DNA from: CAXMST01 sp963700785
GTDB lineage: Bacteria > Actinomycetota > Thermoleophilia > Solirubrobacterales > 70-9
Direction: 5' to 3'
NCBI GenBank assembly: GCA_963700785.1
Contig: CAVOYZ010000012.1
Location: 62,001 to 126,000, forward strand
Length of the DNA stretch: 64,000 nt
Part shown: positions 14,144 to 22,698 of the stretch, in pieces
Numbering within the stretch: the first letter of the stretch is position 1
Layout of the letters: every line of letters starts with the position of its first letter
Program-made: the position numbers and the translations under genes
The notes under the pieces: generated by a model
What the model saw: only the letters and a program-made list of their open reading frames with translations
Database searches by the model: none
What the model was told of the DNA's origin: nothing

Positions 14144-16150
14144 GTGCCCGACTTCGTCCTCAACTCCGCCTACGCCGCCACCGCCGACCAGCCGCAGGCG
14201 ATCGACGGCCTGGTCACGGGCGTCGAGTCCGGCGACAACTTCCTCACCCTGCTCGGCGCGACCGGGACCGGCAAGACGTTCACGATGGCCGCGACGATCG
14301 AGCGCCTGCAGCGACCCGCCCTGGTGATCGCGCACAACAAGACGCTCGCCGCCCAGCTCTGCAACGAGTTCCGCGAGTTCTTCCCCGACGCCTCGGTCGA
14401 GTACTTCGTCAGCTACTACGACTACTACCAGCCCGAGGCATACGTTCCGGCCCAGGACCTCTACATCGAGAAGGACGCGACGATCAACGACGAGATCGAC
14501 CGGCTCCGGCACGCTGCAACCGCCTCGCTGTTCGCGCGTCGCGACGTGATCATCGTCGCCTCCGTCTCCTGCATCTACGGGATCGGCTCGCCGGAGCTCT
14601 ACCGGGACCAGATGGTGCTGTTCAAGGTCGGCGAGTGGATCGAGCGCGAGTCGCTGTTCCGGCAGCTGGTCGGCATGCAGTACCAGCGCAACGACACGGC
14701 GCTGACCCGCGGCACCTTCAGGGTCAAGGGCGAGGTGCTCGAGGTCTTCCCCTCCTACGCGGAGTCGGCCTACCGGATGCAGCTGTTCGGCGATGAGGTC
14801 GAGTCGATCACCCACTTCGACCCGTTGACCGGCGAGGTCCTCGACGAGGTCGATCACGTCTCGGTCTGGCCCGCTTCGCACTACGTGACCAAGGAGGAGA
14901 CGATCGAGCACGCCGTCGAGGCGATCCGCGTCGAGCTCGAGGCCCGCACCGCCGAGCTCAACGAGCAGGGCAAGGAGCTGGAGGCGCACCGGCTCAGGCA
15001 GCGCACCCAGTACGACCTGGAGATGCTCAAGGAGCTCGGATTCTGCAACGGCATCGAGAACTACTCGCGGATCCTCGATGACCGCGCGCCCGGCTCGCCG
15101 CCGCACACGCTGATCGACTACTTCCCCGACGACTTCGTCACCTTCATCGACGAGTCACATCAGACGGTGCCGCAGATCGGCGGCATGTACGAGGGAGACC
15201 GCTCGCGCAAGCTGACGCTGGTCGAGCACGGCTTCCGGCTACCGAGCGCGATCGACAATCGGCCGCTGAAGTTCGACGAGTTCCTGCAGCGGATCGGCCA
15301 GGTGGTGATGGTCTCGGCGACGCCGGGCGATTTCGAGCGCACCCAGAGCAAGCGGATCGTCGAGCAGATCGTGAGGCCGACCGGGATCGTCGACCCACCG
15401 GTCGAGGTGCGGGAGACCAAGAACCAGATCGACGACCTGATGAACGAGGTCCGGGTCCACGCCGAGCGCAGCGAGCGCTGCCTGGTGACGACGCTGACCA
15501 AGAAGATGTCGGAGGACCTGACCGAGTACCTGCTCGAGCACGGCTTCCGGGTCCGCTACCTGCACTCGGAGGTCGACACGATCGAGCGGATTCAGATCAT
15601 CCGCGATCTGCGACTCGGCGAGTACGACGTGCTGGTCGGGGTCAACCTCCTGCGCGAGGGGCTCGACATCCCCGAGGTCGGCCTCGTCGCGATCCTCGAT
15701 GCCGACAAGGAGGGCTTCCTGCGCGGGGCGACGAGCCTGATTCAGACGATCGGCAGGGCCGCCCGCAACGTCAACGGGCGGGTGCTGATGTACGCCGACA
15801 AGCGCAGCTCCGCGATGGACGTGGCGATCGGCGAGACCGACCGCCGCAGGGAGATCCAACTCGCCTACAACGCCGAGCACGGGATCACCCCGGAGACCGT
15901 GAGCAAGGGGATCAGCGACATCTCGGATTTCCTGGCGATGGAGTCGAACGCCCCGGCGAAGCGCCGCCGGCGCTCGAGCGCGCTCGTCGACGGCAAGCCG
16001 ATCGAGTCGGCTGGAGAGCTGGAGAAGGTGATCATCGGCCTCGAGGAGGAGATGCTCGCCGCGGCCGAGGACCTGCGTTTCGAGGAGGCCGCGCGCCTCC
16101 GCGACGAGCTCAAGGAGTTGCGCCGCGACCTCGAGGGGATGCGCGCCTGA
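14144..16150 (+). CDS. uvrB: UvrABC excinuclease subunit B
   Basis: 668 aa, usual length. UvrB is the damage-verifying helicase-like subunit of nucleotide excision repair: UvrA loads it and it recruits UvrC. Motifs: Walker A GATGTGKT (~38-46), the beta-hairpin region SYYDYYQPEAYVP, DESH (~335-339), motif V/VI LREGLDIPEVGLVAILDADK and QTIGRAARN. A C-terminal UVR domain (about 630-665, EEEMLAAAEDLRFEEAARLRDEL) binds UvrC. All motifs are intact. A DivIVA-like gene separates it from uvrA. Confidence 0.96.
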   Translation: MPDFVLNSAYAATADQPQAIDGLVTGVESGDNFLTLLGATGTGKTFTMAATIERLQRPALVIAHNKTLAAQLCNEFREFFPDASVEYFVSYYDYYQPEAYVPAQDLYIEKDATINDEIDRLRHAATASLFARRDVIIVASVSCIYGIGSPELYRDQMVLFKVGEWIERESLFRQLVGMQYQRNDTALTRGTFRVKGEVLEVFPSYAESAYRMQLFGDEVESITHFDPLTGEVLDEVDHVSVWPASHYVTKEETIEHAVEAIRVELEARTAELNEQGKELEAHRLRQRTQYDLEMLKELGFCNGIENYSRILDDRAPGSPPHTLIDYFPDDFVTFIDESHQTVPQIGGMYEGDRSRKLTLVEHGFRLPSAIDNRPLKFDEFLQRIGQVVMVSATPGDFERTQSKRIVEQIVRPTGIVDPPVEVRETKNQIDDLMNEVRVHAERSERCLVTTLTKKMSEDLTEYLLEHGFRVRYLHSEVDTIERIQIIRDLRLGEYDVLVGVNLLREGLDIPEVGLVAILDADKEGFLRGATSLIQTIGRAARNVNGRVLMYADKRSSAMDVAIGETDRRREIQLAYNAEHGITPETVSKGISDISDFLAMESNAPAKRRRRSSALVDGKPIESAGELEKVIIGLEEEMLAAAEDLRFEEAARLRDELKELRRDLEGMRA

Positions 16151-16213
16151 ACGCTGCCGGGGCCGGTGCTGTGCGCGTGGCCCCGCGGCCTCCCTCCGCT
16201 AGGCTCGGCGCCG

Positions 16214-16882
16214 ATGGAGAGAGACGAGATCGTGCGCGAGGACTTCCCCGCGGCCCGCAGGGGCTGGGACCCTGACGCGGTCAGGGCGCACCTGAACTCG
16301 CTCGCGGAGAAGCTCCCGAGCGAGTCGGTCTCGCTCGGTGACGCGGCCGCCGAGCGGGTCGGCGCGATCGTCGGGGCCGCGGAATCGACCGCTGCCGAGA
16401 TCGAGGCCGAGGCCCGCGAGCAGGCCGAGGCGATCGCCGTGGCAGCCCGCGACGAGGCGGCCGCGATCGTCGAGCGGGCCCGCTCCGAAGCTCAGCGGCG
16501 GCTCGACCAGGCCCAGGAGGCGGTCGAGAGCCTGCTCGGCCAGGCTGAGGCGCTGCGGAGCAAGGTCGGCTCGCAGCCCGCGACGCCGGCGACGCAGCCC
16601 GAGCCCGCTCCGGACCGGCCGGCCGACGATGTCCCCGAGCAGGCGGCTCCCCCCGCGGCCGAGCCCGAGCCCGAGCCGGAGCCGGAGCCCGCGGACGGGG
16701 CGGCCAGCGGCCCCGCCGGCCCCGAGGTCGACCTGTCGGGGGCGCGCCTGGTCGCAATGAACCTGGCCCTGGAGGGGGCGGACCGGGAGCTGATCTCGGC
16801 TCGTCTCGAGTCGGAGTTCGGGGCGGTCGATGAGCTCGGGGCGATGCTCGACGACGTGCTCGCGCGGGCCGGCCGCGCCTGA
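16214..16882 (+). CDS. DivIVA-like coiled-coil protein
   Basis: 222 aa. The N-terminus (REDFPAARRGWDPDAVRAHL) matches the DivIVA membrane-curvature domain signature (F-P-x3-R-G-Y/W-D). A long Ala/Glu coiled coil (residues ~55-125) follows, then a Pro/Glu-rich linker with EPEPEPEPEP repeats and a short C-terminal helical domain (ALEGADRELISARLESEF). DivIVA proteins mark cell poles or septa and steer growth or division machinery. It may start from its own TAGGCT hexamer eight bases before the ATG. It lies between uvrB and uvrA without an obvious functional tie. Confidence 0.75.
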   Translation: MERDEIVREDFPAARRGWDPDAVRAHLNSLAEKLPSESVSLGDAAAERVGAIVGAAESTAAEIEAEAREQAEAIAVAARDEAAAIVERARSEAQRRLDQAQEAVESLLGQAEALRSKVGSQPATPATQPEPAPDRPADDVPEQAAPPAAEPEPEPEPEPADGAASGPAGPEVDLSGARLVAMNLALEGADRELISARLESEFGAVDELGAMLDDVLARAGRA

Positions 16883-16937
16883 CCCCCGGCGAGATCGAGC
16901 ACCGGCGCCGGTCGAGCTCACGGCGGCGGTGAATCCG

Positions 16938-16986
16938 CTCGAGGTTGAGATTGACCACGGATATCGGGGTCAACCTCAACCTCGAG
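16938..16986 (+). repeat. Palindromic element B (same family as 11671-11716)
   Basis: A near-perfect inverted repeat: left arm CTCGAGGTTGAGATTGACC (16938-16956), 11-bp centre, right arm GGTCAACCTCAACCTCGAG (16968-16986), 18 of 19 positions complementary. It lies 56 bp after the DivIVA-like stop and 43 bp before uvrA, immediately upstream of the SOS box. The loop sequence and the arms are both conserved with element A, which argues for a specific binding site or repeat family rather than a chance hairpin. Confidence 0.65.
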
Positions 16987-16994
16987 GCGCGTGG

Positions 16995-17019
16995 GAACAA
17001 CCGTTCGTGTCCGTAGAAT
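16995..17019 (+). promoter_or_regulatory. SOS (LexA) box and -10 of uvrA
   Basis: GAAC-AACC-GTTC at 16995-17006 matches the Gram-positive/actinobacterial LexA box GAAC-N4-GTTC exactly. A TAGAAT -10 follows at 17014-17019, nine bases before the uvrA ATG. The box sits where LexA would block RNA polymerase, so uvrA should be induced by DNA damage. Confidence 0.75.
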
Positions 17020-17028
17020 CGTCGCTCG

Positions 17029-19950
17029 ATGTCCTCGGCCGATCAGATCGTCGTCTCCGGTGCCCGCGAGCACAACCTGAAGGGGGTTGACGTCGCGCTG
17101 CCGCGCGACTCGCTGGTCGTGATCACGGGGCTCTCCGGGTCGGGCAAGTCGAGCCTCGCCTTCGACACGATCTACGCCGAGGGGCAGCGCCGCTACGTCG
17201 AATCGCTGTCGGCCTATGCGCGCCAGTTCCTCGGCCAGATGGACAAGCCGGACGTCGACTCGATCGAGGGCCTCAGCCCGGCGATCTCGATCGATCAGAA
17301 GACGACCTCGCGCAACCCGCGATCGACGGTCGGCACGGTGACCGAGATCTACGACTATCTGCGGCTGCTGTGGGCGCGGGTCGGCACGCCCTACTGCCAC
17401 AACTGCGGCGAGCCGATCTCCGGGCAGTCGGTCGAGCAGATCACCGATCGCGTGCTGACGCTGCCGGAGGGCACGCGGTTCATGGTCCTGGCGCCGGTCG
17501 TCCGCGAGCGCAAGGGCGAGTACGGCCGGATGCTCGAGGAGATGCGGCAGCAGGGGTACGCCCGCGCGGTCGTCGACGGCGAGCTGTTGCGCCTCGACGA
17601 GGAGATCGTCCTCGACAAGAAGTTCAAGCACGACATCTCGATCGTGATCGACCGCCTGGTGATGAAGGACGGGATCCGCAAGCGTCTCTCCGAGTCGATC
17701 GAGGCGGCCTCGTCGCTCGCCGACGGCCTGGTCGAGGTCGAGCTGCTCGAGGCGACCGCGGAGGTCTCGGGGGCGACCACGCTCTCGGGCCCGTCGGCCG
17801 GCAAGCGCGGCGAGGTGCTGGTCTTCAGCGAGAAGTTCGCCTGTCTCAACTGCGGATCATCGATGCCCGAGATCGAGCCGCGGATCTTCTCCTTCAACTC
17901 CCCGCACGGGGCCTGCGAGCGCTGTCACGGACTCGGCTTCCAGCGGGTCGTCGATCCCGAGCTCGTCGTTCCCGACCCGACGCTGTCGATCTCGGAGGGG
18001 GCGCTCGCCTCCTGGATGGGCGCGGCGTCGCTCTACTACCGGCGGCTGCTCGAGGCGGTCTGCGAGAGCAACGGGATCGACCCCGCCCGCCCGTTCCAGG
18101 ACCTGCCGGCGAAGGACAAGCGGCTGCTGCTCGAGGGCACCGGCAGCGAGCGGCACACGATCAGCTACCGCAACCGCTACGGACGCCAGCGCACCTACAA
18201 GGCGAAGTTCGAGGGAATCACCAACGGGCTCGAGCGGCGCTACGCCAACACCGACTCCGAGAACACCCGCGAGAAGATCGAGGAGCTGATGGCGCTGCAG
18301 CCCTGCCCGGAGTGCGAGGGGGCGCGACTGCGGCCCGAGAGCCTGGCGATCCAGGTCGGCGGCGTCTCGATCCACGAGTTCACGGCGATGTCGGCCCGGG
18401 CGGCCCTGGAGTGGGTCAAGCGCCTGGAGCTGACCGAGACCGAGCAGGCGATCGCGCGGCTGATCGTCCGCGAGGTCGAGGAGCGCCTGCACTTCCTCGA
18501 CTCGGTCGGGATCGGCTACCTGACGCTCGAGCGCTCGGCCTCGAGCCTCTCGGGGGGAGAGGCCCAGAGGATCCGCCTCGCGACCCAGATCGGCTCCAGC
18601 CTGGTCGGCGTCCTGTACATCCTCGACGAGCCCTCGATCGGCCTCCACCAGCGCGACAACGCGAAGCTGATCGGGACGCTCGAGCGGCTCCGCGACCTCG
18701 GCAACACGGTGATCGTCGTCGAGCACGACGAGGGCACGATGCGGGCCGCCGACTACCTGATCGATCTCGGCCCCGGCGCCGGCGAACACGGTGGGGAGGT
18801 GGTCGCCGCGGGAACGCCGCAACAGGTGACCAGGGCGAGGGGCTCGCTGACCGGCCGCTACCTCAGCGGCAAGGACTCGATTCCGGTGCCCGGGGGACGC
18901 CGCGAGCCCGAGGGGGAGCTGCTCGTCAAGGGCGCCCGCCAGCACAACCTCAAGGACGTCGACGTCGCCGTTCCGCTCGGCGTCTTCTCCTGCGTGACCG
19001 GCGTCTCCGGCTCCGGCAAGTCGACGCTCGTCAACGAGATCCTCTACCGATCGGTCGCCAACCGCCTGCACCGGGCGCGACTCCGGCCGGGGGCCCACGA
19101 GCGGATCGAGGGCCTCGACCAGGTCGACAAGGTGATCAACATCGATCAATCGCCGATCGGCCGCACCCCGCGCTCGAACCCGGCCACCTACACGGGGGTC
19201 TTCGGTCACATCCGCGAGCTGTTCACGAAGACCAAGGAGGCACGCGCCCGCGGCTACAAGCCGGGCCGGTTCAGCTTCAACGTCAAGGGCGGGCGCTGCG
19301 AGGTCTGCAAGGGCGACGGCCAGATCAAGATCGAGATGCACTTCCTCCCCGACGTCTACGTGCCCTGCGAGCAGTGTCACGGCAAGCGCTACAACCGCGA
19401 GACGCTCGAGGTGCGGTTCAAGGGCAAGTCGATCGCCGACGTGCTCGAGATGCCGGTCGGCGAGGCGGTTGAGTTCTTCAAGCACATCCCGAAGATCCAC
19501 CGGCGGATCAAGACGCTGCACGACGTCGGGCTCGACTACGTGCGCCTCGGCCAGCCCGCGACGACCCTCTCGGGCGGGGAGGCGCAGCGGGTCAAGCTGG
19601 CGACGGAGCTGTCGAAGGTGGCCACCGGGAAGACGCTCTACATCCTCGACGAGCCGACGACCGGCCTGCACTTCGCCGACGTGCAGCGCCTGCTCGAGGT
19701 GCTCGGCCGCCTCGTCGACTCCGGCAACACGGTGCTGGTGATCGAGCACAACCTCGACGTGATCAAGTCGGCGGACCGGATCATCGACCTCGGTCCCGAG
19801 GGCGGCGACAGGGGCGGCGAGCTGGTCGCCGTCGGCACTCCCGAGGAGGTGGCGGCGGTCGCGACCTCGTACACGGGGCGGTACCTGGAGGACCTGGTGA
19901 CCCCGGTCGTGCGCCGGACGGCGCCCAAAGCGACCCCAGTCGCCGCCTGA
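17029..19950 (+). CDS. uvrA: UvrABC excinuclease subunit A
   Basis: 973 aa, full length. UvrA is the damage-recognising ABC-type ATPase dimer of nucleotide excision repair. Two ATP sites are present: Walker A GLSGSGKSS (~33-41) and VSGSGKST in the second half, with signatures LSGGEAQRI and LSGGEAQRV. Zinc modules are visible as CHNCGEP, CLNCGSS/CERCHG, CPECEG and, in the second domain, CEVCKG with CEQCHG. The sequence is intact and well conserved. Expression is predicted to be LexA-controlled from the box upstream. Confidence 0.97.
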   Translation: MSSADQIVVSGAREHNLKGVDVALPRDSLVVITGLSGSGKSSLAFDTIYAEGQRRYVESLSAYARQFLGQMDKPDVDSIEGLSPAISIDQKTTSRNPRSTVGTVTEIYDYLRLLWARVGTPYCHNCGEPISGQSVEQITDRVLTLPEGTRFMVLAPVVRERKGEYGRMLEEMRQQGYARAVVDGELLRLDEEIVLDKKFKHDISIVIDRLVMKDGIRKRLSESIEAASSLADGLVEVELLEATAEVSGATTLSGPSAGKRGEVLVFSEKFACLNCGSSMPEIEPRIFSFNSPHGACERCHGLGFQRVVDPELVVPDPTLSISEGALASWMGAASLYYRRLLEAVCESNGIDPARPFQDLPAKDKRLLLEGTGSERHTISYRNRYGRQRTYKAKFEGITNGLERRYANTDSENTREKIEELMALQPCPECEGARLRPESLAIQVGGVSIHEFTAMSARAALEWVKRLELTETEQAIARLIVREVEERLHFLDSVGIGYLTLERSASSLSGGEAQRIRLATQIGSSLVGVLYILDEPSIGLHQRDNAKLIGTLERLRDLGNTVIVVEHDEGTMRAADYLIDLGPGAGEHGGEVVAAGTPQQVTRARGSLTGRYLSGKDSIPVPGGRREPEGELLVKGARQHNLKDVDVAVPLGVFSCVTGVSGSGKSTLVNEILYRSVANRLHRARLRPGAHERIEGLDQVDKVINIDQSPIGRTPRSNPATYTGVFGHIRELFTKTKEARARGYKPGRFSFNVKGGRCEVCKGDGQIKIEMHFLPDVYVPCEQCHGKRYNRETLEVRFKGKSIADVLEMPVGEAVEFFKHIPKIHRRIKTLHDVGLDYVRLGQPATTLSGGEAQRVKLATELSKVATGKTLYILDEPTTGLHFADVQRLLEVLGRLVDSGNTVLVIEHNLDVIKSADRIIDLGPEGGDRGGELVAVGTPEEVAAVATSYTGRYLEDLVTPVVRRTAPKATPVAA

Positions 19951-19984
19951 AACGGCTGCGCGCGGGGCGCCTGCGGCCAGCCGC

Positions 19985-20524
19985 TCAGTCGGCCGCCGGC
20001 CGGAGGTCGAGCGGCTCGGGCGCATCGCCGCCGAGCGCCCTGACCACCGCGGCTGCCCATGGATTGGCACGCAGGCTCGAGGCATAGAGGGTGAGCGGAT
20101 CGTGGCCCTCGACCTCGAGCGTCACCGCCTCGCGCATGAACCGCGGCTCGACCGAGGCGATCCGCACGGCACTCCGGGGCCAGCGGGAGACGAGCGAGGC
20201 CCGCTGCCCCTCCGGCTTGGAGCCGACCGACAGCAGGTAGGCGTCGTCGCGGTCGAGCGCCAGCAGCACGTTGCGGCCGAGCCCCCGCCGCGCGGGTCGG
20301 AACCGGGTCGCCAGGGCGAGGAAGGCGCCGAGGAACGGCACCGCGGCCAGGGCCTCGATCGGAACGGTCGAGAACTCACCGACCTCGAGCAGCTCGCCGT
20401 CGACCTCCGGCTGCGCCAGCTCGCGCAGCTCCAGCCGGTGATGCTCGCGGTAGCGGCGGGCGATCTCGAGCCGCTCCCGCTCGCTCTGCTCCTTGACGTC
20501 ATCGGGGGTCTCGAACGGCGCCAT
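19985..20524 (-). CDS. Hypothetical protein, one possible membrane segment
   Basis: 179 aa, no family recognised. A charged helical N-terminus (VKEQSERERLEIARRYREHH) is followed by one hydrophobic stretch (IEALAAVPFLGAFLALATRF, about residues 55-75). The C-terminal ~100 residues form a beta-rich domain with NVLLALDRDDAYLLSVGSK, reminiscent of PH-like lipid-sensing or YdbT-type folds, but no motif allows assignment. It is convergent with uvrA (34-bp gap) and divergent from the acyltransferase gene at 20594. Confidence 0.6.
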   Translation of the reverse strand: MAPFETPDDVKEQSERERLEIARRYREHHRLELRELAQPEVDGELLEVGEFSTVPIEALAAVPFLGAFLALATRFRPARRGLGRNVLLALDRDDAYLLSVGSKPEGQRASLVSRWPRSAVRIASVEPRFMREAVTLEVEGHDPLTLYASSLRANPWAAAVVRALGGDAPEPLDLRPAAD

Positions 20525-20593
20525 CGCGACCAGTCTCTCGCAATCGCCGACCCCGGCGCGGCTGCGCCGGGCTCCGGCTGCGACCCTTACGGC

Positions 20594-21217
20594 ATGGGCA
20601 GCGCCGACCCTCACATCCACCCGCAGCGTGGCTGGCGCGCCTGGTACCGCAAGCGTCGTTGGTACGAGCGCACCCACCGGCGGCTGAACCGGTTGCGAAT
20701 CGATCGTCTCGCCGCCGCCGGGGGCTTCTACATACGGCATCCGATCGAGGGTGACGTGCTCGAGGCCCTCCGCGATGGGCGCCTGCGGATCGGCGAGGGC
20801 ACCCACCTCGAGCCGGGCTGCTGGCTGACCCTCGGGCCTGAGGCCGAGATCGAGATCGGCGGCGGCTGCTTCCTCAACCGGGAGACGATGCTGGCCGCCG
20901 ACGAGCTGATCGAGATCGGCGATCACGTGATGTTCGCCAACCACTGCTTCGTCGGCGACGCGGATCACCGCTTCGACGATCCCGAGCTGCCGATCACCTG
21001 GCAGGGCTTCTCCCGAAAGGGGCCGGTTCGGATCGGCGACAACGTCTGGCTCGGCAAGGGCTGCGTGGTCACCGGCGGCGTCGAGATCGGGGAACGGGCG
21101 GTGATCGGCGCGAACTCGGTCGTCACCCGCGATGTCCCGCCGCGAACGATCGCCGCCGGTGCCCCGGCGACCGCGATCCGCGAGATCCGGTTTCGGGCCG
21201 AACCCGAGGCCCGTTAG
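20594..21217 (+). CDS. Acyltransferase with left-handed beta-helix (hexapeptide repeat)
   Basis: 207 aa. Imperfect hexapeptide repeats run from about residue 75 to 195 (IGEGTHLEPGCWLTLGPEA, IEIGDHVMFANHCFVGDAD, VRIGDNVWLGKGCVVTGGV, IGERAVIGANSVV), the left-handed beta-helix of maltose/galactoside O-acetyltransferases. The catalytic His is likely the one in the NHCFVGDADH region. The basic N-terminus (YRKRRWYERTHRRLNRLR) is unusual and may bind membrane or nucleic acid. It probably acetylates a sugar of a surface glycan; no glycan genes adjoin. Confidence 0.78.
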   Translation: MGSADPHIHPQRGWRAWYRKRRWYERTHRRLNRLRIDRLAAAGGFYIRHPIEGDVLEALRDGRLRIGEGTHLEPGCWLTLGPEAEIEIGGGCFLNRETMLAADELIEIGDHVMFANHCFVGDADHRFDDPELPITWQGFSRKGPVRIGDNVWLGKGCVVTGGVEIGERAVIGANSVVTRDVPPRTIAAGAPATAIREIRFRAEPEAR

Positions 21218-21227
21218 CGTTGGGCCG

Positions 21228-21734
21228 ATGAGGATCGGGTTGCTCGCGGCCGCCGGCCTGTTGCTGACCGCCCTGGCATTCGGCGGCTGCGGCGATTCGA
21301 GCGACGCGACGACCAGCGCCGCGGCGCCGACCGAGAGCACGACGGCGCCCTCCGGCGAGGGAGCCACCGGCGGTGACGGGAGCGCCGGCGGCGAGCCGGA
21401 CTCGGGCGCAAGCGACAGGCAGCAGATCAGGGCCTCGATCGAGGCCCTGGCCGTCGATCCCGACAACCGGTTCGTCTGCGCGGAGGTGATCGGCGGGCGG
21501 CTGCTCGAGGCCGCCTACGGCGACCTGCAGGGGTGCCTGAAGGGCCGCCGCCCCGCGACCCTGGCCGAGTCGGTGGAGGTCTCGGCGCTGAGCGTCGACG
21601 GCGGTACGGCCACTGCCGAGGCGGTTCCGAGCGGCGGGCTCTATGACGGGGAAACGCTCGAGATCGAGGCCGTCCGCGAGGGCGGTCGCTGGCGGATCGA
21701 GCGGTTCGTCGCCGACATCCCGGTCGGTCCCTGA
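21228..21734 (+). CDS. Putative lipoprotein, unknown function
   Basis: 168 aa. A lipobox is present after a hydrophobic signal (LTALAFGGCGDSSD), so Cys22 is likely lipidated and the protein tethered to the outer face of the membrane. A Ser/Thr/Gly-rich linker (~23-60) leads to a small domain (QIRASIEALAVDPDN, CAEVIGGRLLEAAYGDLQGC) that contains a Cys pair and resembles SnoaL/NTF2-like lipoprotein domains in length and layout. The ATG follows TAGCGT by seven bases. Confidence 0.65.
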   Translation: MRIGLLAAAGLLLTALAFGGCGDSSDATTSAAAPTESTTAPSGEGATGGDGSAGGEPDSGASDRQQIRASIEALAVDPDNRFVCAEVIGGRLLEAAYGDLQGCLKGRRPATLAESVEVSALSVDGGTATAEAVPSGGLYDGETLEIEAVREGGRWRIERFVADIPVGP

Positions 21735-21777
21735 CCCGGCGCGGCCGTGGCCGGCGGGTCGGTGCGAGGCGGGCCGG

Positions 21778-22698
21778 CTACCAGTCCCAGGGTGTGTTCG
21801 CCGCCAGCGAGTCCTGCTCCAGGTAGTCGCGGAGCGCGCTGAGCTCGTCGGGATCGATCGAGTAGACGTGATCCTCGGCCGGGTAGCTGCGATCTCTGAC
21901 CTCGGCGGCGTAGCGGGCCACGCCCTCGACCATGTCCCGGTGGATCTCCGCGTAGCGCTTGACGAAGCGCGCCACGTGGCCGGTGTTGATGCCGAGCAGG
22001 TCGTGGAAGACGAGCACCTGGCCCGAGGTCGCGCCGCCGGCGCCGATCCCGATCACCGGGACCTCGACCCTCGGCATGATCGCCTCGGTCACCGCCGCCG
22101 GAACAGCCTCGAAGACGATCGCGAAGCAGCCGACCGCGGCCAGTGCGAACGCATCCTCAGCGATCTCCGAGGCCGTTTCGCCGGTCCGGCCCTGGGCCTT
22201 GTAGCCACCGAGCTGGGTTGCGGTCTGGGGGGTGAGGCCGACGTGTCCCATGACCGGGATGCCGGCCCGGACTATCGCCCTGGCGCGATCGACCGAAGCC
22301 CCTCCGCGCTCGAGCTTGACCGCGTCGCAGCCCGCCTCCTTGACGAACCGCTGGGCGTTCGCGACCGCCTGCTCGTTCGACTGCTCGTAGGAGCCGAACG
22401 GCATGTCACCGATCAGCAGCGGCGTCTTCAGGCCCCGGCGTACGGCCGCCGCGAGCATCAGCATCTCGTCCATGCCGACCGGCACCGTCGAGTCGTGGCC
22501 GAGGACGGTCATCGCGCCCGAGTCCCCGACGAGGACCAGATCGACGCCCGCCTCCTCGACCACCTTCGCCGACGGGTAGTCGTAGGCGGTGATCATCACG
22601 ATCGGGAGACCCTGCTGCTTCATCTCCAGAAGCCGCGGCAGGGTGATCGGCGAGCGGTCCTCGGGAGGCGTGTCGGGGACTCTGGGAGCGCTGCTCAT
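21778..22698 (-). CDS. panB: 3-methyl-2-oxobutanoate hydroxymethyltransferase
   Basis: 306 aa. PanB transfers a hydroxymethyl group from 5,10-methylene-THF to alpha-ketoisovalerate, giving ketopantoate, the first committed step to pantothenate and CoA. Motifs: MITAYDYPSAKVVEEAGVD, LVGDSGAMTVLGHDSTVPV (Mg-binding Asp), GDMPFGSYE, VKLERGG and GHVGLTPQT. A Shine-Dalgarno (AAAGGAGAG) precedes the ATG, which also overlaps the panC stop (ATGA). Last gene of the DUF2520-panC-panB operon. Confidence 0.95.
   Translation of the reverse strand: MSSAPRVPDTPPEDRSPITLPRLLEMKQQGLPIVMITAYDYPSAKVVEEAGVDLVLVGDSGAMTVLGHDSTVPVGMDEMLMLAAAVRRGLKTPLLIGDMPFGSYEQSNEQAVANAQRFVKEAGCDAVKLERGGASVDRARAIVRAGIPVMGHVGLTPQTATQLGGYKAQGRTGETASEIAEDAFALAAVGCFAIVFEAVPAAVTEAIMPRVEVPVIGIGAGGATSGQVLVFHDLLGINTGHVARFVKRYAEIHRDMVEGVARYAAEVRDRSYPAEDHVYSIDPDELSALRDYLEQDSLAANTPWDW

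Noticed and set aside
13334..15106. 590-aa minus-strand open frame over uvrB
   Set aside because: uvrB is unambiguous on the plus strand. Only the last ~50 residues touch the TPP-enzyme remnant.
17857..20085. 742-aa minus frame over uvrA
   Set aside because: Shadow of uvrA, which has all motifs in the plus frame.
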